From Verrucomicrobiota bacterium (GTDB taxonomy: Bacteria; Verrucomicrobiota; Kiritimatiellia; SS1-B-03-39; UBA6053): DNA of 64,000 nt. Shown piece after piece: positions 34,839-42,485 of this stretch. The DNA is taken from the NCBI GenBank assembly GCA_020831625.1, contig JAFIGD010000017.1:1-64000 (forward strand), in the 5' to 3' direction. The notes under the pieces were generated by a model. That model was given only the letters and a program-made list of their open reading frames with translations. It was not told the DNA's origin and did not search any database. Both the position numbers and the translations under genes were made by a program. Numbering within the stretch: position 1 is the first letter of the stretch; each line of letters starts with the position of its first letter.

Positions 34839-37028
34839 TTATACCCAGCCCTGCTGTTTGCGGATTATCCAATATAGTCCGAAAAAGAGGAAAACGCCAA
34901 TGATCCAGGCGGGATGTTGCCAAAGGCGGCGGATGGTGACCACCACCTGCTGCCGCGGCAATTCGCGCAGGCGGGCCAGCAGCTCCGCGGCCTCGTCCAT
35001 GGAGACGCTTTGACCGCCGGACACACCGGCCATCTCGCGCAGCGGGCGGGGGCGCATGGGCTCGCCGATTTTTTCGACAATCCGGGCCTCCACGCGGACG
35101 GAGCGCTCCATCCAGGCGCGGTCCGGATCTTCCGATGAAATCAGCTCCAGGCGGTGCTCGCCGGGCCGGGCGGGCGTCCAGTCGGCGGAGAAGGCCCCGC
35201 CGCCCTCCAGGGGTTCGAGGCGGGGGGTGACGACTTCGCCTTCGGGATCGGTCACCCGCAGCCGCACCGGGACTTCCGCGCCGGACGCGGCGGCGGCACC
35301 GCGCAGGACCACGGTGACGCGGTTGGCCTGGCCCGCCTCGGGGCGTTCCGGCTGCAGAAAGACCCGCGATCCCTCTTCGCCGAACATGTGCCGCCGGTGC
35401 GCCATCCAGCGGACCACCTGACCCCAGAAGCGGTAGTGATAGAGGTCCTCGACCCCGGTCCGCCAGCGGTAGGCGGCATCGGTGCCCAGAAACAGCACAT
35501 GTCCGGTGCCGGCGTTGCGAATGGCCAGCAGGGGAATGCGGCCGCTTTCGTTGCGGCGGGAGGCATGGGTGGCGAGCACCTCGCTGCCGACGCGGGCGCG
35601 GGTGACCCCGGCGTACCAAAAGAAGCCCGGCAGATTCCGCCAGATTTGCTGATTGCGGAGGGGATTGGGGTGGAGCTGGGTGAGCATGTGGTCGCGGCCC
35701 TCGCGGGTCAGCGCGAAGCGCATTTCCAGATCCATACCCACGCCGCGGGGGACATTGGCATCGTACTCGACCGGCATCAGCGGTTCCAGGGCGGTGCCGG
35801 TGAGGCGCAGATGTCCGCCGCGCGCGCCGGGGAGAAAGACCAGTCCGCCCGCCTGTTCGCGGACGAGCAGGGCGATGTTTTGGGCGTCGGTCTCATCCAA
35901 TTCCGTCGGACCCACGCCGACATCGCCGAGAAAAATGACATCAAACGCGCCCCATTCCCCGGGGTCCTTGGGGAATTCGGAGATGAAGCCCGGTCCGGTG
36001 CCGGGGCCGAGTTCGGGATGGAAGAGCAGGCTGGTGACCTCCACGCCCGGGTCGCGGTGCAGGGCGTTGCGGAGGTAGCGGTATTCCCAGCGGGGCCAAC
36101 TGTCGATCAGCAGCACCCGGATGGTGGTGCTGCGCACATCCAGTTCGGCGCTCATCTCGTTGTTGTCGGGAAAACGCTCCAGCGGATGCGGTGTGACCTG
36201 AACGGTGAGGTTCACGCGGCCCTCGCTGCGCGGCACCCAGCGGAGGGTGGCGGAGCCCTCCCGGCCGGCGGGGATGTCGATGTCCTGGCGGGCGACGGTT
36301 TGACCGTCGGCCAGCAGGGTGACTTCGGAGCGCGCGTCTTCGGGCAGGGAACTGGTGACCCGGACCGGCAGGACCAGGGCCTCGTTCACGAGGGTGTAGG
36401 ACGGAAACGCGACCGGTTCGAGGACCAGATCCGGCAGGCGGGTGGTTTGACCGATTTCGACCGCGAAAACGGGCACCTCGCGTTCGGCCAGCCGCAGGGC
36501 TTCGGGCAGCGGGGAGCCGGGGGCGTTGTGCCCGCCGTCGGTGAGCATCAGCACCGCGGACAGGTCTTCGCGCGAGGCGGCGCGGGAGAGCCCGCCGCTC
36601 AAATCGGTTTCGCGGACCAGGGCATCCTCCTCGTGACCGAGACGGATAAGATCCAGTTGCACGGTGTCGGCGAGGGCGGCCCATTCCGGCCGGGCCTGCA
36701 GGGACGCGATCCACTGTTTGCGGGTGGCGGGGCGGCCGTCGACATCGGTGTCGGGGGTGAGCATGGAATCGGTGTCGTCGATCACCACCGCGATGCGGGC
36801 GTTGTCGCTTCGGGCACTGCGGGTGTGGATTTCCGGCTGCAGCAGGGTGAGCAGGAGCAGCAGCGCGCCGGCGAATTTCAGTCCCTCGCTGAGGAGACGG
36901 ACGCGGGCGAAGCGGGTTTGCCGGAGATGGTACAGACTGATCGCCAGATAGATCAGAAAGACGGCGATTCCGAGCAGGCGGAACCCGGCGGGGGCGTTCC
37001 AGATCCAGAGGCGGGTGTCGGGGTTCAT
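34839..37028 (-). CDS. VWA/glutamine-amidotransferase-like membrane protein of the MoxR operon
   Basis: A 729-aa protein with two N-terminal membrane helices (LLGIAVFLIYLAISLYHL and FAGALLLLLTLLQPEI) and a C-terminal one (WIIGVFLFFGLYWII). Between them lie a degenerate VWA domain (RIAVVIDDTDSMLTPDT, then SAVLMLTDGGHNAPGSP), a beta-sandwich stretch, and a class I amidotransferase-like fold (IRVLLIDSWPRWEYRYLRNA, FDVIFLGDVGVG, GHVLFLGTDAAYRWR). Proteins of this type are common in MoxR/DUF58 operons of PVC bacteria and Bacteroidetes. The MIDAS motif is DDTDSM, not the usual DxSxS, so metal binding may be altered. It overlaps the upstream BatA-like gene by four bases. Confidence 0.75.
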   Translation of the reverse strand: MNPDTRLWIWNAPAGFRLLGIAVFLIYLAISLYHLRQTRFARVRLLSEGLKFAGALLLLLTLLQPEIHTRSARSDNARIAVVIDDTDSMLTPDTDVDGRPATRKQWIASLQARPEWAALADTVQLDLIRLGHEEDALVRETDLSGGLSRAASREDLSAVLMLTDGGHNAPGSPLPEALRLAEREVPVFAVEIGQTTRLPDLVLEPVAFPSYTLVNEALVLPVRVTSSLPEDARSEVTLLADGQTVARQDIDIPAGREGSATLRWVPRSEGRVNLTVQVTPHPLERFPDNNEMSAELDVRSTTIRVLLIDSWPRWEYRYLRNALHRDPGVEVTSLLFHPELGPGTGPGFISEFPKDPGEWGAFDVIFLGDVGVGPTELDETDAQNIALLVREQAGGLVFLPGARGGHLRLTGTALEPLMPVEYDANVPRGVGMDLEMRFALTREGRDHMLTQLHPNPLRNQQIWRNLPGFFWYAGVTRARVGSEVLATHASRRNESGRIPLLAIRNAGTGHVLFLGTDAAYRWRTGVEDLYHYRFWGQVVRWMAHRRHMFGEEGSRVFLQPERPEAGQANRVTVVLRGAAAASGAEVPVRLRVTDPEGEVVTPRLEPLEGGGAFSADWTPARPGEHRLELISSEDPDRAWMERSVRVEARIVEKIGEPMRPRPLREMAGVSGGQSVSMDEAAELLARLRELPRQQVVVTIRRLWQHPAWIIGVFLFFGLYWIIRKQQGWV

Positions 37029-38953
37029 GCCGCGCCTCCCCGCCAGAGCGGCGAACGGACGGCGGGCGCGCGCCGGATGTTGAGGGTCAGCAGATAGGAT
37101 TCGACCGCGAGGAAGATGAGCCCCAGGAGGGCCAGCAGCGAGGTGAGTTCCACCCGCGAATCCCGGCCGCGGACATCGGCGGTCCGGTCCTCGAACACGC
37201 GCAGATCAAAGGGGGCGGCCCATTCGCGCAGTTCGTCGATGCTGATTTGCGCGGGGGCGTCGTGATGCGGGGAGCGGTTGAGGGCGACGACCTGTCCGCG
37301 GTGCTGATAGCGGCCGACGTGCAGGCGCGGATCGGCGTCGTCCCCGTCCAGCGGGGCCCATTCCTCTCCGGGGTTCAGACGCCAGTCGCCCAGCCGGTGG
37401 GTGCCGCGGGAAAAATCACGGGCGCCGCCCTCGCGGAGGAGGCGCTGCAGGACGGGCACCCAGACAAAGCCCGCGTCCAGGGTGGACCAGTCGCGCAGGG
37501 GCAGGGTGGCCAGCCGATAGTGGGCGCCGTCGCCGAGGGCTTCGCGGGTGAGCAGCGGGGAGCCGTCCTCCAGCCGGGCGAGCACATCGATGCCCTCCCG
37601 TTCCTCCAGGGGGACGGCTTGAAACACCCGGAGCAAGTCGAGCCGGAGCGGTTCGCGGGCGCGGTCGGTTCCGAGGACCCCGCCCGCGTCCTGCCAGTCG
37701 GCGACACCGAGGCCGTCCTCTTCCGGGAAGGCGTTGGCCCCGGCGGCCGCGGAGCCGGGCAGGGACAGGACCGCGCCGCCCTGCCGGATCCATTCCGATT
37801 CGGAGGGTTGCTGTGTTCGTCCGGCTTCGCGGATCCAGAGATGAACGGCGGCGGACAAGGCGGTGCGTCGGTCGGTGATTTCCCGTTCGCCGCTCCGGGG
37901 CAGCAGGGCGGCGCGGGTGGCGCGCATCGCGGCGGTATCGGACAGATCCAGGCGGGCGACACGGGTGGCGCGGGGGGCGAGGGACACCGCCACGGTGTTG
38001 TCCATGGGATTGCTGTCGGCGGGCAGGGTTAAATACGCGTGGACGGATTCGCCGGAGGAGTCGACGGGCAGGGTCTGGGTCCACTGAAAGGACCGTCCCT
38101 CGACGAGGATGTCTTCACGGAGGCTGAGTCCGCCGGCTTCGATTTGGAGGGGAACGCTTTCGGGGTCGGCCCGGTCGCGGTTAAGGCGAAGTTCCACCCG
38201 CAGGCCGTCCGCTTCCCGCCGGGGTTCGCCGACGAGTTGGAGGGCGCGGTTGCCGGGGTCGGGGTCGATTTGACCGACATCAAGCAGGCGAAGGGTCACT
38301 TGCGTGTTCATGCCGGCCCATTCGTTCCAGTCGGTGGCGGAGCCGCCTTCGGGAATCCAGCTGGAGGCCCGGCGGTCGGTGGCGATCCAGATTTCGGTGG
38401 CGGGGCCGTCCTCCCGGGCGATGTCCTCGAGGGCGCGGCGGAGAAGATCCTCCAGATTGACGGGGGCGTGGGAGGGGCGGCTTTGGGGAAGGGATTCGGG
38501 ATTGACGCCGGGGGGGACGGTCACGGTTTCCCCGGTGGCGGAATCGATCCAGAGGATGCGGGGGGAACCGCGCAGTTCGGAAAGGCCCTGTTGGATGAGG
38601 GCGAGGGCGCGTTCGCGGGAGGAGACGCCGCCCCGGGTTTGTTCCATGCCGGGGGAGCGGTCGAAGAGAATCACAATCCGGTCGGAATCGCGGTTGAGAA
38701 AACGGGCGATGCCGCCGCGGGACTGGAGGCGGGCGAGGGCAAGGAGGAAGACCAGGAGCATGAGGCAGCGGGCGGCCAGGATCATCCATTGCCGGACCCT
38801 GGCGCGGCGGGAGGCGTCGCGGTCCGCCGTGCGCAGGAACATCATCGCCGCCCATTTGACGGTGCGGTAGCGCAGCCGGTTAAGCAGGTGAATGACGACC
38901 GGCAGCAGGGCCAGCGGCAGGAGCCAGAGGAACAGCGGGGACAGGGCGGTCAT
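37025..38953 (-). CDS. BatA-like membrane protein with VWA domain
   Basis: A 642-aa protein beginning with the BatA N-terminal domain: LSPLFLWLLPLALLPVVIHL then LNRLRYRTVKWAAMMFLR, and a second helix at about residues 56-76. A VWA-like stretch starts with DRIVILFDRSPGMEQT (about 91-106), where the MIDAS reads DRSPG, a degenerate form. The C-terminus has a further helix, LTSLLALLGLIFLAVESYLL. BatA-type proteins act with MoxR ATPases and DUF58 proteins in envelope stress, cell shape and metal-enzyme maturation. The gene overlaps both neighbours by four bases. Confidence 0.82.
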   Translation of the reverse strand: MTALSPLFLWLLPLALLPVVIHLLNRLRYRTVKWAAMMFLRTADRDASRRARVRQWMILAARCLMLLVFLLALARLQSRGGIARFLNRDSDRIVILFDRSPGMEQTRGGVSSRERALALIQQGLSELRGSPRILWIDSATGETVTVPPGVNPESLPQSRPSHAPVNLEDLLRRALEDIAREDGPATEIWIATDRRASSWIPEGGSATDWNEWAGMNTQVTLRLLDVGQIDPDPGNRALQLVGEPRREADGLRVELRLNRDRADPESVPLQIEAGGLSLREDILVEGRSFQWTQTLPVDSSGESVHAYLTLPADSNPMDNTVAVSLAPRATRVARLDLSDTAAMRATRAALLPRSGEREITDRRTALSAAVHLWIREAGRTQQPSESEWIRQGGAVLSLPGSAAAGANAFPEEDGLGVADWQDAGGVLGTDRAREPLRLDLLRVFQAVPLEEREGIDVLARLEDGSPLLTREALGDGAHYRLATLPLRDWSTLDAGFVWVPVLQRLLREGGARDFSRGTHRLGDWRLNPGEEWAPLDGDDADPRLHVGRYQHRGQVVALNRSPHHDAPAQISIDELREWAAPFDLRVFEDRTADVRGRDSRVELTSLLALLGLIFLAVESYLLTLNIRRAPAVRSPLWRGGAA

Positions 38954-39882
38954 CGCCGGGCGCCTCCCCGGCCTTTGACGGCGCGGCCGGCGTGTCCCAG
39001 CAGAAAGGCGGTGAGGAGCTGCTCGAAATCCTCATCCACGGGGGCCAGACGGTGGTCGACGTGGTATTTGCGCAGACCGGTGCGCAGGGTGGTCATGTGC
39101 TGTTCGAGGGCCTGCAGATAGGAGGCGTGGACCACGGAGGGATCCGCCACGAGATCGGCGCCGCCCTCGAGGTCGACAAAGCGGATGGGGCGGTTGAAGT
39201 CGAAGCGGAGTTCCTGCGGATCGATCAAGTGGAAAAAGGTGACCTCATGGCGGCAGAAGCAGAGGTGCTGCACGGCGTCGAGCAGTTCGTCGGCGGGCAT
39301 AAGGGCGTCGGAGAGGACGATGATTTGCGCGCGGCGCTGGACGCGCTCGGCGAGTTCGTGCAGGGCGGGGATGAGGGTGGATTCGCCGCGGGGGCGGGCG
39401 GCCTCGAGTTCGTGAAAAATGTTCTGGAGATGGGAGGGGGCCTGGCGGGCGGGGAGGTCGGTGTCGGTGTCTTTGCCGCAAAGGCTCAGGCCCACGGCAT
39501 CGCCCTGTTTCACAAGCATATAGGCCAGATGCGCGGCGAGGCTGCGGGCGTAGTCGAAACGGGGACCGTGACCGGAGTCGAAGGCCATGGAACCGCTGCA
39601 GTCGAGGGCGAGATAGGCGCGCAGGTTGGTGTCGGCTTCGAATTCCTTGATGTAAAAGCGGTCGCTGCGGGCGTAGACCTGCCAGTCGATGTGTTTGATG
39701 TCGTCGCCGGGGACGTATTTGCGGTATTCGGCGAATTCGACGCTGGCGCCGCGGGTGGCGCTGCGGTGCATGCCGGTGACGGGGCCGAGCATGGGGGTGT
39801 TCGCCTGCAGCGGCATGCGGGACAGGCGTGAGAGCACACCTGAATCCAGGAGCGGTTTGGAAGAGGAGTCGCGCGCGGCCAC
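38950..39882 (-). CDS. DUF58 domain protein
   Basis: A 310-aa protein with the DUF58 core: RSATRGASVEFAEYRKYVPG (about residues 41-60), then DDIKHIDWQVYARSDRFYIK, and a VWA-like motif LALDCSGSMAFDSGHGPRFD (about 90-110), with an intact DxSxS-type MIDAS (DCSGS). DUF58 proteins are encoded next to moxR genes and are thought to be substrates or partners of the MoxR chaperone. The start lies five bases after the moxR stop and the stop overlaps the BatA-like start. The role is inferred from this conserved arrangement. Confidence 0.9.
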   Translation of the reverse strand: MAARDSSSKPLLDSGVLSRLSRMPLQANTPMLGPVTGMHRSATRGASVEFAEYRKYVPGDDIKHIDWQVYARSDRFYIKEFEADTNLRAYLALDCSGSMAFDSGHGPRFDYARSLAAHLAYMLVKQGDAVGLSLCGKDTDTDLPARQAPSHLQNIFHELEAARPRGESTLIPALHELAERVQRRAQIIVLSDALMPADELLDAVQHLCFCRHEVTFFHLIDPQELRFDFNRPIRFVDLEGGADLVADPSVVHASYLQALEQHMTTLRTGLRKYHVDHRLAPVDEDFEQLLTAFLLGHAGRAVKGRGGARR

Positions 39883-39887
39883 CGGGA

Positions 39888-40922
39888 TCAGGCCTTGTGG
39901 AGTTCTTCCTGCAGGCGGGCGATCACATCCGCGGAGGTCAGCCCTTCCGACTGGGCGTGGAAATTGGTGAGAATGCGGTGGGAGAGCACCGGTTCGGCGA
40001 CCGCGTCAACGTCCTCGATCTGAACGAGCAGGCTGCCGCGCAGGACGGCGCGGGCCTTGGCGCCGAGGACCAGGTACTGGAGGGCGCGGGGGCCGGGGCC
40101 CCACATGACCATTTCGCCGACCCAGGCGGGGCTGTCGGGCTGGCCCGGACGGGCGCTGCGGACGAGTTTGACCACGTGTTCGTAAACATGATCGGCCACG
40201 GGCACGCGGCGGACGACATCCTGCGCCTCGAGAATTTGATCGCCGGTGAGGACGGGTTCGAGGGTCACGCTCTTGCCGCCGGTGGTTTCGCGGGCGATGC
40301 GGATTTCCTCGGCGTAGCTAGGGTACTTCACATCAATGAGGAACATGAAGCGGTCGAGCTGGGCTTCGGGGAGGGGGTAGGTGCCCTCCTGTTCGATGGG
40401 GTTCTGGGTGGCGAGCACAAAGAAGGGTTTGTCGAGGGTGAAGGTGTGGTTGCCGGCGCTGATGCGGTGCTCCTGCATGGCCTGCAGGAGGGCGGCCTGG
40501 GTTTTGGGCGGGGTGCGGTTAATCTCGTCGGCGAGCACGATGTTGGCGAAAATCGGGCCTTTCATGAATTCAAAGGCGCGGTGGCCGTCTTCGGTCTGCT
40601 GGAGAATGTCGGTGCCGGTGATGTCGGAGGGCATGAGGTCGGGGGTGAACTGAATCCGGCTGAAGTCAAGGGACATCAGATCTGCCAGCGACTGAATCAG
40701 CAGGGTTTTGGCGAGGCCGGGCACGCCGACGAGCAGGCCGTGGCCGCGGGCGAGAAGGCAGATGAGCAGTTTTTCAATGACATCCTCCTGGCCGATGATG
40801 ACTTTGCCGAGTTCGGCGCGGACGCGGTCCATGCGTTCGCGGAGGGCCTGAATGGCCTGAAGGTCTTTGTCGTTAACTTGGTCTACTACGGATGTTGACG
40901 CGGAGGGGGAAGCACTGTCCAT
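39888..40922 (-). CDS. MoxR family AAA+ ATPase
   Basis: A 344-aa AAA+ protein: Walker [21 protein letters not shown], then [19 protein letters not shown], Walker [34 protein letters not shown], and the sensor-1 region [20 protein letters not shown] followed by the Arg finger LDRFMF. MoxR ATPases act as chaperones that remodel VWA-containing partners. The start is placed at 40922 (MDSASPS); a longer frame to 40976 adds 18 residues with no support. It is the promoter-proximal gene of a six-gene operon ending at 30732, with overlaps or gaps of at most five bases. Confidence 0.93.
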   Translation of the reverse strand: MDSASPSASTSVVDQVNDKDLQAIQALRERMDRVRAELGKVIIGQEDVIEKLLICLLARGHGLLVGVPGLAKTLLIQSLADLMSLDFSRIQFTPDLMPSDITGTDILQQTEDGHRAFEFMKGPIFANIVLADEINRTPPKTQAALLQAMQEHRISAGNHTFTLDKPFFVLATQNPIEQEGTYPLPEAQLDRFMFLIDVKYPSYAEEIRIARETTGGKSVTLEPVLTGDQILEAQDVVRRVPVADHVYEHVVKLVRSARPGQPDSPAWVGEMVMWGPGPRALQYLVLGAKARAVLRGSLLVQIEDVDAVAEPVLSHRILTNFHAQSEGLTSADVIARLQEELHKA

Positions 40923-41005
40923 AAAAAATAATCCTGATTGTGAAGCGTGAGTATGCTGTCTACAACATATGAGCAAATCGGCGGATGCAATCTAAAACCT
41001 GAATT

Positions 41006-41040
41006 AAAAAAAGAAAAAACCGCCAGCGGGCTGGCGGTTT
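41006..41040 (-). terminator. Rho-independent terminator for the small basic protein gene
   Basis: On the minus strand, AAACCGCCAGC (41040-41030) pairs with GCTGGCGGTTT (41027-41017) to give an eleven-pair stem with a two-base loop. A run made almost entirely of T follows to 41006. It ends the gene at 41066-41272 and isolates it from the MoxR operon. Confidence 0.9.
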
Positions 41041-41065
41041 GGTCGGCTTGAAAGCGTCCGGACGG

Positions 41066-41272
41066 TTATTTCGCGGCGAACATCGCGGCGGTTTTGGACG
41101 GGTACTTCAGTAAATCGCGCACTTCTTTGGGATTGAGTTTGGCGACGGCGGCCTCGCTCATGCCCAGCGCGACGAGACGCTCGCGGTGCTGGCGCTGGCG
41201 CTGCAGTTTGGCGCTTCCGCCTTTGGAGGGACGGGTGATAACGGTTTTAGTGAATTTACGTCCGATGCCCAT
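41066..41272 (-). CDS. small basic protein, function unknown
   Basis: A 68-aa, strongly basic protein that opens MGIGRKFTKTVITRPSKGGS and then has a Gln/Arg-rich helix, KLQRQRQHRERLVAL (about residues 22-36). A helical hairpin with NPKEVRDLLKYPSKTA follows near the end. I do not recognise a family. Its charge suggests nucleic-acid or ribosome binding. It has a plausible ribosome-binding site (AGGAAA nine bases before the ATG) and a strong private terminator, which argues that it is a genuine, well-expressed gene. It stands alone between the TlpA-like gene and the MoxR operon. Confidence 0.7.
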   Translation of the reverse strand: MGIGRKFTKTVITRPSKGGSAKLQRQRQHRERLVALGMSEAAVAKLNPKEVRDLLKYPSKTAAMFAAK

Positions 41273-41387
41273 GATATGGTTTCCTGTTTGAAATTGAAGG
41301 GAAATCCGCCGGTGCGGAATTTAAAAGAGGGGTTTCTATGCCGATTTCCGACAGGCATTGCAAGCGGAAAGTCCTAAAAAGGGGCGG

Positions 41388-42242
41388 TTATTCGCGCGCG
41401 AGGAGCCGCTCGATTTCGCGGTGGAGTTCGGGACCGCGGGGATTGACGGAGGCGACCCGGCCGTTTTGGTCGATGAGGAAAAAGGCGGGGATGGAGTCAA
41501 TGCTGTGTTTTTCCGCGAGGGAAAGGGGCTGCTCCTGATCAAAAAGGTTGGGCCAGGGGATGTTCTCACGTTCCAGATAGGCGGTGAGATCTCTTTTGGT
41601 CCGGTCGAGGGAAATGCCGATAATCTCAAAGCCCTGTTCGTTAAACGCCTGATATGCGGCTTTCACATTGGGCTTTTCAGCCATGCAGGGGCCGCACCAG
41701 GTTGCCCAGAAGTCGATCAAAACGACTTTGCCGCGGAGGGCGGCGAGATCCACGGGTTCCCCGAGGGCGTCGTTTCCGGAGATTTCAAGCACATCGCCGA
41801 TCGAGGGGCGGCTGAGGATGGCTTTGATCCGTTCGAGCACGGCTTCATAAATCGGCTCGTCGTCACTTTCCGCCAACGTGAGCATTTGATCGCGGGCGAA
41901 TTCGACGGAGGCGCGGTCGCCTTCGCCGTTGGCGATTTGCGCGAGCATCATGGCGGACTGGGCGATTTCCTGACTGTTCCGGGGCGTTTGCCCGATGTCA
42001 TGCGCCAGTTTTCCGCGCACGAGGCGGAGAAAGGACTCCATGTCCCCCAGGGTATAGGTGGCTTGGAGGGCGTTTTCGTAGGCCAGTTGAACATCCGGTG
42101 ACTCCGGGTTGGCCTGAATGTATTCGGCGAGGGCCTGTGCCAGGGGGCGGTAATGGTTTTCGAGAATTTCCTGAACCGTTTGGGCGTTGATACCGAGCGT
42201 TAAGAGGAGGACGGAAAGAAAAGTAAGGGGTTGTTTGATCAT
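41388..42242 (-). CDS. TlpA-like secreted thioredoxin
   Basis: A 284-aa protein with a signal peptide (IKQPLTFLSVLLLTLGINAQ) and a helical N-terminal region of about 140 residues. The C-terminal TlpA/AhpC-TSA domain contains VVLIDFWATWCGPCMAEKPN (about residues 173-192), with the redox-active Cys pair in WCGPC, then FEIIGISLDRTKRDLTAYLE and the cis-Pro segment IDSIPAFFLIDQNG. It is probably a periplasmic thiol-disulfide oxidoreductase. The promoter region on its 5' side holds a long hexamer array starting about 20 bases before the ATG. No cytochrome or Dsb genes are nearby. Confidence 0.9.
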   Translation of the reverse strand: MIKQPLTFLSVLLLTLGINAQTVQEILENHYRPLAQALAEYIQANPESPDVQLAYENALQATYTLGDMESFLRLVRGKLAHDIGQTPRNSQEIAQSAMMLAQIANGEGDRASVEFARDQMLTLAESDDEPIYEAVLERIKAILSRPSIGDVLEISGNDALGEPVDLAALRGKVVLIDFWATWCGPCMAEKPNVKAAYQAFNEQGFEIIGISLDRTKRDLTAYLERENIPWPNLFDQEQPLSLAEKHSIDSIPAFFLIDQNGRVASVNPRGPELHREIERLLARE

Positions 42243-42260
42243 GGATGGTGTCTCTGTGCG

Positions 42261-42394
42261 GTTTGGATTTGGATTTGGATTTGGATTTGGATTTGGATTT
42301 GGATTTGGATTAAGATTAAGATTAAGATTAAGATTAAGATTAAGATTAAGATTAAGATTAAGATTAAGATTAGGGTTAGGGTTAGGATTAGGAT
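42261..42394. repeat. hexanucleotide array GGATTT / AGATTA / TAGGGT
   Basis: About 134 bases of perfect or near-perfect 6-bp repeats in three blocks. GGATTT comes first (about seven units), then AAGATT (about eleven units), then GGGTTA (about three units) and GGATTA ends it. All three reading frames are open and give alternating dipeptides (Ile-Trp, Lys-Ile or Phe-Gly, Arg-Leu), so frames across it are artefacts. It sits 20 bases upstream of the minus-strand tlpA-like start. The last block is identical to the vertebrate telomere unit and is G-rich. Confidence 0.95.
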
Positions 42395-42485
42395 AAATGC
42401 AAGGTGGGTGGCGGATGCCCGGTGAATATGACGCACCGGATGTGGGGGGATTACAGATTTTTACGCGAATGTATCGGAGCGCAGG

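Noticed and set aside
35154-37097. Plus-strand open frame of more than 640 codons
   Set aside because: Antisense to the VWA/amidotransferase-like gene, with no motif and low-complexity Gly/Gln/Ala content.
42261-42394. Possible CRISPR array or telomere
   Set aside because: The units are 6 bases with no spacers and no cas genes. The TTAGGG-like block has only about three units and is internal.
42187-42425. Small proteins of alternating Ile-Trp/Lys-Ile or Phe-Gly/Arg-Leu
   Set aside because: They are translations of the hexamer array in different frames, without ribosome-binding sites.
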